A stretch of DNA of 60,675 nucleotides from Burkholderia paludis (GTDB lineage: Bacteria > Pseudomonadota > Gammaproteobacteria > Burkholderiales > Burkholderiaceae). The number at the start of each line of letters is the position of its first letter. Position 1 is the stretch's first letter. Location: positions 1 to 60,675 of the forward strand of contig NZ_JPGL01000063.1 of the NCBI RefSeq assembly GCF_000732615.1, read 5' to 3'. Made by a program: the position numbers and the translations under genes. Below the pieces are notes generated by a model that was given only the letters and a program-made list of their open reading frames with translations, was not told the DNA's origin and ran no database searches. Shown here one piece after another: positions 25,200-33,938 of the stretch.

Positions 25200-26393
25200 T
25201 CAGAGCTCGATGCCCGATCGCTCGGCGACCGTGTGCATGTCCTTGTCGCCTCGGCCCGACAGGTTGACCAGCAGGATCCTGTCCTTCGGCAACGTCGGCG
25301 CGAGCTTCACGCCGTACGCGATCGCGTGGCTCGACTCGAGCGCGGGGATGATCCCCTCGATCCGGCAGCAGTCGTGGAACGCCTTCAGCGCTTCCTCGTC
25401 GGTGATGCCGACGTACTGCGCGCGGCCGCTGTCCTTCAGCCATGCATGCTCGGGGCCGACGCCCGGATAGTCGAGCCCCGCCGACACCGAATGCGTCTCG
25501 ATGATCTGGCCGTTGTCGTCCTGCAGCAGGTAGGTGCGGTTGCCATGCAGCACGCCCGGGCTGCCGGCGATCAGCGACGCCGCGTGACGGCCCGTATCGA
25601 GGCCGTCGCCCGCCGCCTCGACGCCGATCAGCTGGACCGACGCGTCGTCGATGTACGGGTAGAAGATGCCCATCGCGTTCGAGCCGCCGCCGACGCAGGC
25701 GATCACCGCGTCGGGCTGCCGCCCCGCGAGCTCGGGCATCTGCACCTTGCACTCGTCGCCGATCACGCGCTGGAAGTCGCGCACCATCATCGGATACGGG
25801 TGCGGGCCCGCGACCGTGCCGATGATGTAGAACGTGTTCTCGATGTTCGTGACCCAGTCGCGCATCGCTTCGTTCAGCGCGTCCTTCAGCGTGCGCGAAC
25901 CCGATTCGACCGGCACGACCGTCGCGCCGAGCAGCTTCATCCGGTAGACGTTCGCGGCCTGGCGGCGCACGTCCTCGGAGCCCATGTAGACGACGCACTC
26001 CATCCCGAAGCGCGCGCAGATCGTCGCGGTCGCGACGCCGTGCTGGCCGGCGCCCGTCTCCGCGATCACGCGCTTCTTGCCCATCCGCTTCGCGAGCAGC
26101 GCCTGGCCGATCACGTTGTTGATCTTGTGCGCGCCGGTGTGGTTCAGGTCCTCGCGCTTCAGGTAGATCTGCGCGCCGCCGAGCGTCTCGCTCCAGCGCT
26201 GCGCGTGGTAGATCGGCGACGGACGGCCGACGAAATGCTTCAGCTCGCGCTCGAATTCGGCAACGAAGCCGGGTTCGTTCTGGAATTTCTCATACGCCGC
26301 GCGCAGCTCGTCGAGCGCGTGAATCAGCGTCTCGGCGACGAACAGGCCGCCGTAAGGGCCGAAGTGGCCGCGATCATCAGGAAGGTTGTACAT
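25200..26393 (-). CDS. trpB: Tryptophan synthase beta chain
   Basis: A 397-residue PLP enzyme joining indole and serine to give tryptophan. The PLP lysine lies in HTGAHKINNVIGQALLAKRM (~88-107). AETGAGQHGVATA (~113) and CVGGGSNAMGIFYPYID (~233) are family hallmarks. It follows trpF by 55 bases and is followed after eight bases by the methyltransferase. Confidence 0.96.
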   Translation of the reverse strand: MYNLPDDRGHFGPYGGLFVAETLIHALDELRAAYEKFQNEPGFVAEFERELKHFVGRPSPIYHAQRWSETLGGAQIYLKREDLNHTGAHKINNVIGQALLAKRMGKKRVIAETGAGQHGVATATICARFGMECVVYMGSEDVRRQAANVYRMKLLGATVVPVESGSRTLKDALNEAMRDWVTNIENTFYIIGTVAGPHPYPMMVRDFQRVIGDECKVQMPELAGRQPDAVIACVGGGSNAMGIFYPYIDDASVQLIGVEAAGDGLDTGRHAASLIAGSPGVLHGNRTYLLQDDNGQIIETHSVSAGLDYPGVGPEHAWLKDSGRAQYVGITDEEALKAFHDCCRIEGIIPALESSHAIAYGVKLAPTLPKDRILLVNLSGRGDKDMHTVAERSGIEL

Positions 26394-26448
26394 GGTGTCT
26401 CTCTCGATCGGTCGATGCGCCCCGCTTTCGGAGCCGCACCGGCTTGCA

Positions 26449-27147
26449 TCACCCGGCGTCCGCCTCGCGCACCGCGCGTACGAACGCCGCCATCCGGGCG
26501 TGATCCTTCACGCCCTTCGCGCCCTCCACTTCGATGCCACTCGAGACATCGACAGCAAACGGGCGCAACTGGCGGATCGCATCACCGACGTTTTGCGCGC
26601 TCAAGCCACCACTCAAAACGGCCCGATGCGCGAGCTCTGCGGGAATAAGAGACCAATCGAAGACCTTGCCGCTACCGCCGTAGTCCGGCACCAGGGTGTC
26701 GAACAGGAGGCCGCGCGCTTTCGAATAATGAAGACCCGATTCTACCAAATCGGCCGATTGCGTCGAGGGGCCGACGCGCAGCGCGCGCAGCCACGGCAGA
26801 CGCGCCGCGCGACCGAGCGACTCGCACTGTTCGGGCGTCTCGTCGCCGTGGAACTGCAGCAGCGTGAGCGGCACCTCGCGCGCGACGGCCTCGACCTCGG
26901 CTTCGGACGCATTCACGAACAGCCCGACCACCGACACGAACGGCGGGGCCAGGCTTGCCAGCTCGGCCGCCTGCGCGATCGTCACCGCGCGCGGGCTTTT
27001 CGGGTAGAACACCAGGCCGATCGCATCGGCGCCGAGCGCCGCCGCGTGCAGCACGTCCTCGGGACGCGACAGCCCGCACAGCTTGACGCGCGTGCGCGGC
27101 GACAGGCCGGCGGCGGAAGTCGGGGAAGACACGGCGTGATCCGTCAT
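26449..27147 (-). CDS. trpF: Phosphoribosylanthranilate isomerase
   Basis: A 232-residue TIM-barrel isomerase of tryptophan synthesis. It shows RVKLCGLSRPEDVLHAAALG at ~20 (catalytic Cys) and GLVFYPKSPRAVTI, FVNASEAEV, LQFHGDETPEQC and a C-terminal VDVSSGIEVEGAKGVKD. The start overlaps the truA stop by four bases (ATGA), so the two are coupled. Confidence 0.94.
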   Translation of the reverse strand: MTDHAVSSPTSAAGLSPRTRVKLCGLSRPEDVLHAAALGADAIGLVFYPKSPRAVTIAQAAELASLAPPFVSVVGLFVNASEAEVEAVAREVPLTLLQFHGDETPEQCESLGRAARLPWLRALRVGPSTQSADLVESGLHYSKARGLLFDTLVPDYGGSGKVFDWSLIPAELAHRAVLSGGLSAQNVGDAIRQLRPFAVDVSSGIEVEGAKGVKDHARMAAFVRAVREADAG

Positions 27148-27956
27148 GATTGAGGGTCCAGATCGGCCCAGACGCTGCTCCACGGCACGCTGCCGAGCTG
27201 CGCGGGCGGGACGGCGAATTCCGCCGGGTAGCCGACATGGGCGAGATACAGCCCGTCGGCCATGAACGTGGGCGCCGCGAGGTTGCGGTCGCGCCCGGCC
27301 AGCACGTCGGCCAGCCAGTCGGCCGGGTAGCGGCCGCGCCCGACCGCGACGAGGCAGCCCATCAGGTTGCGCACCATGTGGTGCAGGAACGCGTTCGCGC
27401 GGAAGCGGAAATGGATGAAATGCCCCGCGCGCCGCACGTCGATCTGGTACAGGTGCTTGACCGGCGTCTTCGACTGGCATTCCGACGACCGGAACGACGA
27501 GAAGTCGTGCTCGCCGATCAGGTGCGCGGCGGCGGCGCGCATCGCGTCGTCGTCGAGCGGCGTGTGGATCCAGCCCGCGCGTCCGGCCAGCATCGGCGAA
27601 CGCACGGGATGCACGTACAGCGCGTAGTAATAGGTGCGCTCGAACGCCGAGAAGCGCGCATGGAACGTGTCCGGCATCGGCTTCGCCCACTGCACCGACA
27701 CGGTCGGCGGCAGGAACGCGTTGGTGCCGCGCACCCACGAGAATACCTCGCGTTCGAGCCCGGTGTCGAAGTGCACGACCTGCCCGAGCCCGTGCACGCC
27801 CGTATCGGTCCGGCCGGCGACCGTCGTGTGCAGCGGCACCCGCGCGAACTCGGCCAGCGCACGCTCGAGCCTGTCCTGTACGGTCTTGCCGTGCGGCTGC
27901 GCCTGCCAGCCGCAGAACGCGGCGCCGTCGTACTGGACGCCCAGCGCGATCCGCAT
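27144..27956 (-). CDS. truA: tRNA pseudouridine(38-40) synthase
   Basis: A 270-residue enzyme making pseudouridine at positions 38-40 in the tRNA anticodon arm. The catalytic aspartate lies in VAGRTDTGVHGLGQVVHF near 47-64, with NAFLHHMVRNLMGCLVAVG toward the C-terminus. The ATG at 27956 overlaps the fimV stop by one base (TGATG); a GTG one codon earlier is a possible alternative. Placement between fimV and trpF is the conserved order. Confidence 0.93.
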   Translation of the reverse strand: MRIALGVQYDGAAFCGWQAQPHGKTVQDRLERALAEFARVPLHTTVAGRTDTGVHGLGQVVHFDTGLEREVFSWVRGTNAFLPPTVSVQWAKPMPDTFHARFSAFERTYYYALYVHPVRSPMLAGRAGWIHTPLDDDAMRAAAAHLIGEHDFSSFRSSECQSKTPVKHLYQIDVRRAGHFIHFRFRANAFLHHMVRNLMGCLVAVGRGRYPADWLADVLAGRDRNLAAPTFMADGLYLAHVGYPAEFAVPPAQLGSVPWSSVWADLDPQS

Positions 27957-30427
27957 CACGCCTCTTCCGCCAGTTTCGCGAGCAGCGCGCGCGCATCGTC
28001 GCGCGTCGCGGCGTCGTTCGCGTCGACCACTTCCTGCAGCAGCGTCCGCGCGCCGGACAGGTCGCCCAGCTCGACATACTCGGACGCGAGATCGAGCTTG
28101 TTGCGCGCGATGCGGGCCAGCTCGCCCGGCGTCAGCGCGGGCAGCTCGGCGCCCGGCGCGGCCGGCAGGTCGAGATCGAAATCGAGCTTCAATGCGCCGA
28201 ACTGCGCGCCGCCGAGCGGCGGCAGCGACGACGTCGCAAACGGGCTGCCGGCGCGGCCGGCGGGAGGCGCGGCGTCCAGATCCAGGTCCGGGTCCCAGTC
28301 GAACTCGTCGCCCTGGCCGGCCGGATGTTCCGGGGCCAGGCCCGGCGCGCCCATCGGCGGGTGCGAGGCGGCTTGACCGTTAGTTGCGAATTCATCCGCA
28401 CCCGACTGCACGGCCTGCGCGACCGGCTCGCCCACCGCCGACAACGGCTCATCCGCCGTGCGCGGCGGCAACGGCATGTCGAGGCTGCTGAGCGCGCTGA
28501 TCGCGTTCTGCATCAACGTCGCGTGCTGCGCTTCGGTTGCGGCCGGTGTGGCCGGTGCGGCCGGTGCGGCTGGTGCTGCGGCCGGTGCCGCAGTCAGGGG
28601 CTCGGTCGAGGCTTCGGCCGGGATCGTGGTCGAGATATCGGCCGGGGTTTCAGTCGGAGTCTCGGCCAGAGTCTCGGTCGGCGCCTTGGCCAAGGTGTCG
28701 GCCAAGGTGTCGGCCAAGGTGTCGGCCGGGGTGTCGGCCGGGGTGTCGGTCGAGGCTTCGGTCGAGGCTTCGGTCGAGGCGTCGGTCGAGATCTTGGTCG
28801 ACGTCCCGACCGGGATCTCAGTCGGGGTCTCGGTCAGGGCTTCGATCGGCGCCTTGGTCGACGTCTCGCCCGAAGCTTTGGCCACGGCGTCAGCCTGAGC
28901 TTCAGCCCGCGTCTCGACCGGCGTTTCGATCGACATCCCTGCCTGCGTATCACCCGGCTTTCCGGTTGCCGCTTCCTCGATCGACTCGGTTTCGAGCTGC
29001 ACCGGAGCCGCCCCCATCGCGCGCGACGCTGCGGCGTGAACGGGCGGCGATTCCGGCTGCACGTCATGCGGCTTCGTCACTTCCGGCGTCCGCGCCGTAT
29101 CCGCATCGTGCGTCTCGACCGTCTCCGCCGCCGCGGCAGTCGCCGCGGCAAGGTTCATGTCGGAAGCCGCGTCGCGTGCGACCGGCATTTCGGGCCGGAT
29201 CGGCAGATCCTGCTCGACGGACGGCGCCGCCTCGGTTTCAGCCGCCGCGTCACCGCCCGCCGCCCCTGCGGCGGCCGTCGTACCCGTATCGTCCGTGCGC
29301 CGGCCATTCCGGCGCCTGCGCCATGCGAAACCGGCCGCAAGCGCAATCACGGCCGCGCCGGCGACCGCGACCGGACGCCAGTCCATCTGCCCGGCACTGC
29401 GTGCAGGCGCGACCGTCTGCGCGGGCGCCGGTGCCGGCTGCACCGCGCTGGCCGCCACGCCGGATGCGGCTTCGCCCGGCGTCGGCGCGACGGCGGACGC
29501 ACCCGCGTCGCTCCCGGCCGGACCCGGCGCGACGGGCGCCGGCGCGACGTCGTTCTTCGCGGTCGGCTTGCCGATGCCGTGCGCCTGCAACTCCATCAGC
29601 ACGCGGTTCTTCAGCGCCAGCAGTTGCTGCAGGCTCGAAGGCCGCGGCTGCGACGCACCCGCGACGGGGGCCGCGGCCGCCGGTTCGTGTGCGCCCGGGA
29701 CCGGGCTGCCCGCCGCGGGCGCGATCGCGGCCTCGCTCGCGGACGACGGCCCCGACTGGATCGCGCCGCTCCACACGTGCGGACCGCTTGCCCCGCCGAC
29801 GGACGCCGCCGGCTGCCCGCTTTCGACAACCGACGCGCCATGCGCGGCCGACGCGCCGACCGGCGCCATCGCACCGGCGACCTGTGCAACGCTCGCCCCG
29901 CTCACCGGCGCCGCATGCGCGGCCGGCGCCACCGGCGCGGCTTGCACGGCCGACCCCGGGTGTGCGGCGGATGCGCCATGCTGCGCGCTCGCCGCACCGC
30001 CCGACGCGGCAGCGGGTGCGGCGGCGGCCGCCGTACCCGACGCGCCGGACGCCGCCACCGGCACGAGCGCCGCGCCCGTCGCGTCGAGCGCGGGCACGGC
30101 CAGCGTCGCGCCGACCCTCAGGCGACTCGCGTCGCGCTTCATGAACGCCTGCGGATTGGCGTCGAACAGCGCGCGGCCGGCGCGTGCAAGCACGACCGGA
30201 TCGTGCGATTGCGTGACCGCTTTCGCGATGTCGTTCAGCGACTGGCCCGGCTGGACCGTCACGGTAAGCGGCGCGGCGCCGCCCGCGGCGGACGCGGCGG
30301 ACGCCGGCTGCTCGCCGGCGCCGGCCGCCCAGGTCGATGCGGTTGCGCCGAGCGCCAGGATCGTCAGCGCACCACACACGGCGCGTGACAGACGGGACTG
30401 ACGCGGAAACAAGGAAATTCGGGACAT
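27956..30427 (-). CDS. fimV: FimV-like LysM/TPR-motif inner-membrane protein
   Basis: An 823-residue bitopic protein similar to FimV, which helps assemble type IV pili and polar structures and may bind peptidoglycan. A signal-like N-terminus (~1-35) precedes a LysM-like FimV N-terminal domain (~53-112, VTVQPGQSLNDIAKAV). An Ala/Pro-rich linker follows, then one transmembrane helix near 350 (VAVAGAAVIALAAGFAW) followed by RRRRNGRR. The acidic cytoplasmic part contains a Thr/Glu repeat, and a FimV-type C-terminal motif (LASEYVELGDLSGARTLLQE) ends it. The start is placed at 30427 (MSRISLFPRQ), 26 codons inside the open frame. Confidence 0.85.
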   Translation of the reverse strand: MSRISLFPRQSRLSRAVCGALTILALGATASTWAAGAGEQPASAASAAGGAAPLTVTVQPGQSLNDIAKAVTQSHDPVVLARAGRALFDANPQAFMKRDASRLRVGATLAVPALDATGAALVPVAASGASGTAAAAAPAAASGGAASAQHGASAAHPGSAVQAAPVAPAAHAAPVSGASVAQVAGAMAPVGASAAHGASVVESGQPAASVGGASGPHVWSGAIQSGPSSASEAAIAPAAGSPVPGAHEPAAAAPVAGASQPRPSSLQQLLALKNRVLMELQAHGIGKPTAKNDVAPAPVAPGPAGSDAGASAVAPTPGEAASGVAASAVQPAPAPAQTVAPARSAGQMDWRPVAVAGAAVIALAAGFAWRRRRNGRRTDDTGTTAAAGAAGGDAAAETEAAPSVEQDLPIRPEMPVARDAASDMNLAAATAAAAETVETHDADTARTPEVTKPHDVQPESPPVHAAASRAMGAAPVQLETESIEEAATGKPGDTQAGMSIETPVETRAEAQADAVAKASGETSTKAPIEALTETPTEIPVGTSTKISTDASTEASTEASTDTPADTPADTLADTLADTLAKAPTETLAETPTETPADISTTIPAEASTEPLTAAPAAAPAAPAAPATPAATEAQHATLMQNAISALSSLDMPLPPRTADEPLSAVGEPVAQAVQSGADEFATNGQAASHPPMGAPGLAPEHPAGQGDEFDWDPDLDLDAAPPAGRAGSPFATSSLPPLGGAQFGALKLDFDLDLPAAPGAELPALTPGELARIARNKLDLASEYVELGDLSGARTLLQEVVDANDAATRDDARALLAKLAEEA
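28605..28905 (-). repeat. Degenerate 12-bp coding repeat inside fimV
   Basis: On the minus strand about 25 four-codon units of the type (T/A)-(E/D/K)-x-(P/S/L) run in a row, for example the triplicated ADTL and the repeated STEA units. The DNA units are 12-bp variants of GTCGAGGCTTCG and GTCGGCCAAGGT. The repeats fall in the cytoplasmic linker of FimV and keep the frame, so copy-number changes would change linker length without breaking the gene. Confidence 0.8.
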
Positions 30428-31174
30428 CGTTGGCTCTATCGCCGCGCGCGGGCGCGGTCTGGATTCGCGGTTGGAAGCGTCAATAAGGTTGCCGCAGAAA
30501 TGCAAAAGCGTCGCGTGGAACGCGACGCTTTAGGCGGGTCTGTGCGTCGTAGCCGCATAGTTTACTTCACGCGATCGGGTTCGGGCCGAATTCGTCGCCC
30601 GCAGGTGCAACCCGCCGCATCCGGGCGGCGGCGCACCCGGCGCCCGGGCCGCGCTGTCGCCCGGGCAGGCGCCCTGCGACCAGCCCGCTCGATCGACCGA
30701 TGCGCCACCCCGATCACCCGGCAGATCCGCGCGTATTCGCTCAACAATTCACGCTGCCTGCCGTTAATGAATTAACGGAAGACAATCATAAGAAACCCGT
30801 CACCTCGCCAATCCCGTTCAAATAAATTTCAATTGATCGATAAGAAGGCAATTCCCCCCTCTTATCGTCGAATTGCGCCGTTTTGCCACCAAAGCCCCGC
30901 CCCATAAGGATCTCAGCCTGTCAGGCCGATCCATTTCTCATACAAAAGTAATCATTTCTTTATAAATTCAATTACATTACACAAAATTACACAGATCGAA
31001 TAATCGCTGTCGTTACGATCGGCTTCAAACAAGAATCGGTGCAGCTCGACCACCGTGCTCGCACCCGCCGGACAGGCGGGAGCGCGGCGGCCGGGCAGAC
31101 GCCGGCGGGTGCCAGGGAGGCATCGCGCAGTCGCACGACTGCGTTCACTCACCAGCTCGTTACGGGGATCGAAC
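30428..31174. promoter_or_regulatory. Divergent fimV/flgE intergenic region
   Basis: 747 bp, AT-rich between about 30720 and 31020, with no convincing gene. A TCAAATAA (30818) with ten bases to ATCGATAA (30836) loosely resembles a FliA (sigma-28) flagellar promoter facing flgE: six of eight -10 positions match, the -35 match is weaker. It lies about 330 bases before flgE, leaving a long leader. The stretch at 31070-31120 is GC-rich and could fold. Confidence 0.3.
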
Positions 31175-32419
31175 ATGGGCTATCAGCAAGGCTTGAGCGG
31201 GTTGGCCGGCGCGTCGAACAATCTCGACGTGATCGGCAACAACATCGCGAACGCGAACACGACCGGCTTCAAGCAAGGTCGCGCGAACTTTTCCGACATG
31301 TACGCGAACTCGGTCGCGACGTCGGTCAACACGCAGATCGGCATTGGCACGCAACTCGCATCGGTGCAGCAGCAGTTCGGCCAGGGCACGATCAACACGA
31401 CCAACTCGTCGCTGGACGTCGCGATCAACGGCAACGGCTTCTTCCAGATGTCGAACAACGGCTCGATCACGTATTCGCGCGACGGCACGTTCCATCGCGA
31501 CAAGAACGGCGCGATCGTCGACTCGCAGGGCCGCAACCTGATGGGTTACGCGGCCGACGCGAGCGGCACGATCAATACCGCGGCAACCGTGCCGCTGCAG
31601 GCGCCGACCAACAACATCGCGCCGTCGGCCTCGACCAAGATCACTGGCCAGTTCAACCTGAACTCGCAGGACAAGCTGCCGACCAAGACGCCGCTCAACC
31701 CGACCGACAACGCGACCTACAACTACAACTCGTCGATCCAGGTGTACGACTCGCTCGGCGGCGCGCAGCAGGTCAACATGTACTTCGTGAAGTCGACGGC
31801 CGGCACCTGGCAGGCCTACGCCGGCGTGCAGGGCCAGACGCCGACCAATCTCGGCACCGTCACGTTCGACACGTCGGGCCGGCTTGTGTCGTCGACGTCC
31901 GCCGCGACCGGCCAGCCGACGGCGAGCGTCGGCCAGTTCGCGTTCTCGATTCCCAACACGACGGGCGGCGCCAATCCGCAGAACCTGACGCTCGACCTGA
32001 GCGGCACGACGCAGTACGGCAGCAAGAGCGGCGTGACCAACCTCGCGCAGGACGGTTTCGCGAGCGGCACGCTGACGACCTTCACGATCGGCGCCGACGG
32101 CAAGCTGACCGGCAACTACTCGAACGGGAAAAGCGCACCGCTCGGCCTGATCGCGCTCGCGAACTTCAACAACCCGAACGGCCTCGTCAACATCGGCGGC
32201 AACCAGTACACGGAAACCGCCGCGTCGGGCGTGCCGCAGATCTCCGCGCCGGGCAGCACGAACCACGGCACGCTGCAAGGCAGCGCGCTGGAAAACTCGA
32301 ACGTCAACCTGACGACCGAACTCGTGAACCTGATCACCGCGCAGCGCAATTACCAGGCAAATGCGCAGACGATCAAGACCCAGCAGACCGTCGACCAGAC
32401 GCTGCTGAACATGCGCTGA
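31175..32419 (+). CDS. flgE: Flagellar hook protein FlgE-like, isolated copy
   Basis: A 414-residue extracellular rod/hook-family protein. The N-terminal motif SGLAGASNNLDVIGNNIANANTTGFKQGR and the C-terminal NVNLTTELVNLITAQRNYQANAQTIKTQQT are the paired coiled-coil ends that polymerise in the hook; GNGFFQMSNNG lies near 90. Length fits FlgE. GGGGATCG precedes the start at 31175. No other flagellar gene is present; it is flanked by fimV and asd. It may be a second hook protein or a functional relocated copy. Which, cannot be told from this window. Confidence 0.85.
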   Translation: MGYQQGLSGLAGASNNLDVIGNNIANANTTGFKQGRANFSDMYANSVATSVNTQIGIGTQLASVQQQFGQGTINTTNSSLDVAINGNGFFQMSNNGSITYSRDGTFHRDKNGAIVDSQGRNLMGYAADASGTINTAATVPLQAPTNNIAPSASTKITGQFNLNSQDKLPTKTPLNPTDNATYNYNSSIQVYDSLGGAQQVNMYFVKSTAGTWQAYAGVQGQTPTNLGTVTFDTSGRLVSSTSAATGQPTASVGQFAFSIPNTTGGANPQNLTLDLSGTTQYGSKSGVTNLAQDGFASGTLTTFTIGADGKLTGNYSNGKSAPLGLIALANFNNPNGLVNIGGNQYTETAASGVPQISAPGSTNHGTLQGSALENSNVNLTTELVNLITAQRNYQANAQTIKTQQTVDQTLLNMR

Positions 32420-32429
32420 CCCGCGCATG

Positions 32430-32477
32430 AAAAACGCGCCGCGCCGGCCTCGACATCATCGAGGCCGGCGCGGCGCG
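32430..32477 (-). terminator. Strong terminator between convergent flgE and asd
   Basis: A perfect 19-bp stem (32435-32453 with 32459-32477) has a five-base loop. On the minus strand five T residues follow, ending asd. It may also stop flgE transcripts, though the plus side lacks a T-run. Confidence 0.88.
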
Positions 32478-32517
32478 CTGTGCGGTGCAATCCGGCCCGC
32501 GGGCCGGACAGGCGGGC

Positions 32518-33639
32518 TTACTTGTCGAGCAGGATGCGCAGCATGCGGCGCAGCGGCTCGGCCGCGCCCCACAACAGCTGATCGCCGACCGTGAACGCCG
32601 ACAGGTATTCGCCGCCCATCGCAAGCTTGCGCAGGCGGCCGACCGGCACCGTCAGCGTGCCCGTCACGTTCGCCGGCGACAGGTCGCGCATCGACGCTTC
32701 ACGCTCGTTCGGTACGACCTTCACCCAATCGTTCGCCGATGCGAGGATGCCGTTGATCTCGTCGAGCGGCACGTCCTTATTCAGCTTGATCGTCAGCGCC
32801 TGCGAATGGCAGCGCATTGCGCCGATCCGCACGCACAGGCCGTCGACCGGGATCGAACCCGGCTCGCCCATGGCCGGCTTGCCGAGGATCTTGTTGGTTT
32901 CCGCGCCGCCCTTCCACTCTTCCTTCGACATCCCGTTGCCGAGATCCTTGTCGATCCACGGGATCAGCGAGCCGGCGAGCGGCACGCCGAAGTTGCTGGT
33001 CGGCATCGCGTCGCTGTTCATCGCGGCCAGCACGCGGCGGTCGATGTCGAGGATCGCGGAAGCCGGATCGGCGAGTTGCTCCTTCACCGCGCCGTTCAGC
33101 GTGCCCATCTGCGCCAGCAGTTCGCGCATGTTCTGCGCGCCCGCGCCCGATGCGGCCTGGTAGGTCATCGCCGTCATCCAGTCGACGAGGTTCTCGCGGA
33201 ACAGGCCGCCGAGTGCCATCAGCATCAGGCTGACCGTGCAGTTGCCGCCGATGAAGTTCTTCGTGCCCTTGACGAGCGCGTCCTTGATCACGTCGAGGTT
33301 GACCGGATCGAGGATGATCACCGCGTCGTCCTTCATCCGCAGCGACGACGCCGCATCGATCCAGTAGCCGTTCCAGCCGGCCGCGCGCAGCTTCGGGAAC
33401 ACGTCGTTCGTGTAGTCGCCGCCCTGGCACGTGATGATCACGTCGCACTTCTTCAGCTCGTCGACGTTGGTCGCATCCTTGAGCGTGGTCTCGTTTTTCG
33501 CGAACGACGGCGCTTTGCCGCCCGTGTTGCTGGTGCTGAAAAACACCGGTTCGATCAGGTCGAAATCGCCTTCTTCCTGCATGCGCTGCATCAGGACGCT
33601 GCCGACCATGCCGCGCCAACCTACGAGACCTACGTTCAT
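32518..33639 (-). CDS. asd: Aspartate-semialdehyde dehydrogenase
   Basis: A 373-residue NADPH enzyme making aspartate-semialdehyde, the branch point to lysine, diaminopimelate, threonine, isoleucine and methionine. It shows VGLVGWRGMVGSVLMQRMQ at the N-terminus. FIGGNCTVSLMLMALGGL near residue 130 contains the catalytic cysteine (GGNCT). It starts at 33639, 81 bases downstream of a small Thr/Lys/Ile/Val-rich reading frame that may regulate it. Confidence 0.95.
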   Translation of the reverse strand: MNVGLVGWRGMVGSVLMQRMQEEGDFDLIEPVFFSTSNTGGKAPSFAKNETTLKDATNVDELKKCDVIITCQGGDYTNDVFPKLRAAGWNGYWIDAASSLRMKDDAVIILDPVNLDVIKDALVKGTKNFIGGNCTVSLMLMALGGLFRENLVDWMTAMTYQAASGAGAQNMRELLAQMGTLNGAVKEQLADPASAILDIDRRVLAAMNSDAMPTSNFGVPLAGSLIPWIDKDLGNGMSKEEWKGGAETNKILGKPAMGEPGSIPVDGLCVRIGAMRCHSQALTIKLNKDVPLDEINGILASANDWVKVVPNEREASMRDLSPANVTGTLTVPVGRLRKLAMGGEYLSAFTVGDQLLWGAAEPLRRMLRILLDK

Positions 33640-33720
33640 GACTTACCCTTTGATGGAGCTTCCCCGCCATTTCCGTCCCCGGTGTGACCGCGCGGGGAAA
33701 AAGGCGGGCACGACGGACGA

Positions 33721-33840
33721 TCAGCGTTTAATGACCGTTTTCGTGGTAATGGTTTTCGTGATGACGATGGCGCGCGCACCCGCACGGGCAGTATTGCCGT
33801 GGAGTTTCAAGACCGGGGAGATCAGGGAAATCAGCGCCAT
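33721..33840 (-). CDS. Candidate leader peptide upstream of asd
   Basis: A 39-codon frame opening MALISLISPVLKL. Its last 15 codons are AIVITKTITTKTVIKR-like, almost all Ile, Val, Thr and Lys, then a stop. These are end products of the pathway that Asd feeds (lysine, threonine, isoleucine), as expected for an attenuator peptide. It sits 98 bases after leuB and 81 before asd. Downstream, CCCGCC (33691-33696 as read in reverse) can pair with GGCGGG close to asd, and CCCCG with CGGGG inside it. No T-run is present, so a classical terminator is not clear. No strong ribosome site is seen at the ATG. Confidence 0.4.
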   Translation of the reverse strand: MALISLISPVLKLHGNTARAGARAIVITKTITTKTVIKR

Positions 33841-33938
33841 CGTTCGAGTCTACACAAAGCCGGTTGCCCGCACAACGGCCAACCGCACGCGAACCGGCCG
33901 ATTTTACGGCCCGTTCGCGCCCTTTCTACATGATTGCG

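Noticed and set aside
28325..30388. 687-residue plus-strand frame opposite fimV
   Set aside because: Mirror of fimV's repeat-rich coding; very Arg/Gly-rich, no ribosome site or domain.
30952..31176. 74-residue minus-strand frame in the fimV/flgE gap
   Set aside because: It overlaps the flgE leader, has no ribosome site, and mixes AT-rich and Arg-rich parts without a domain.
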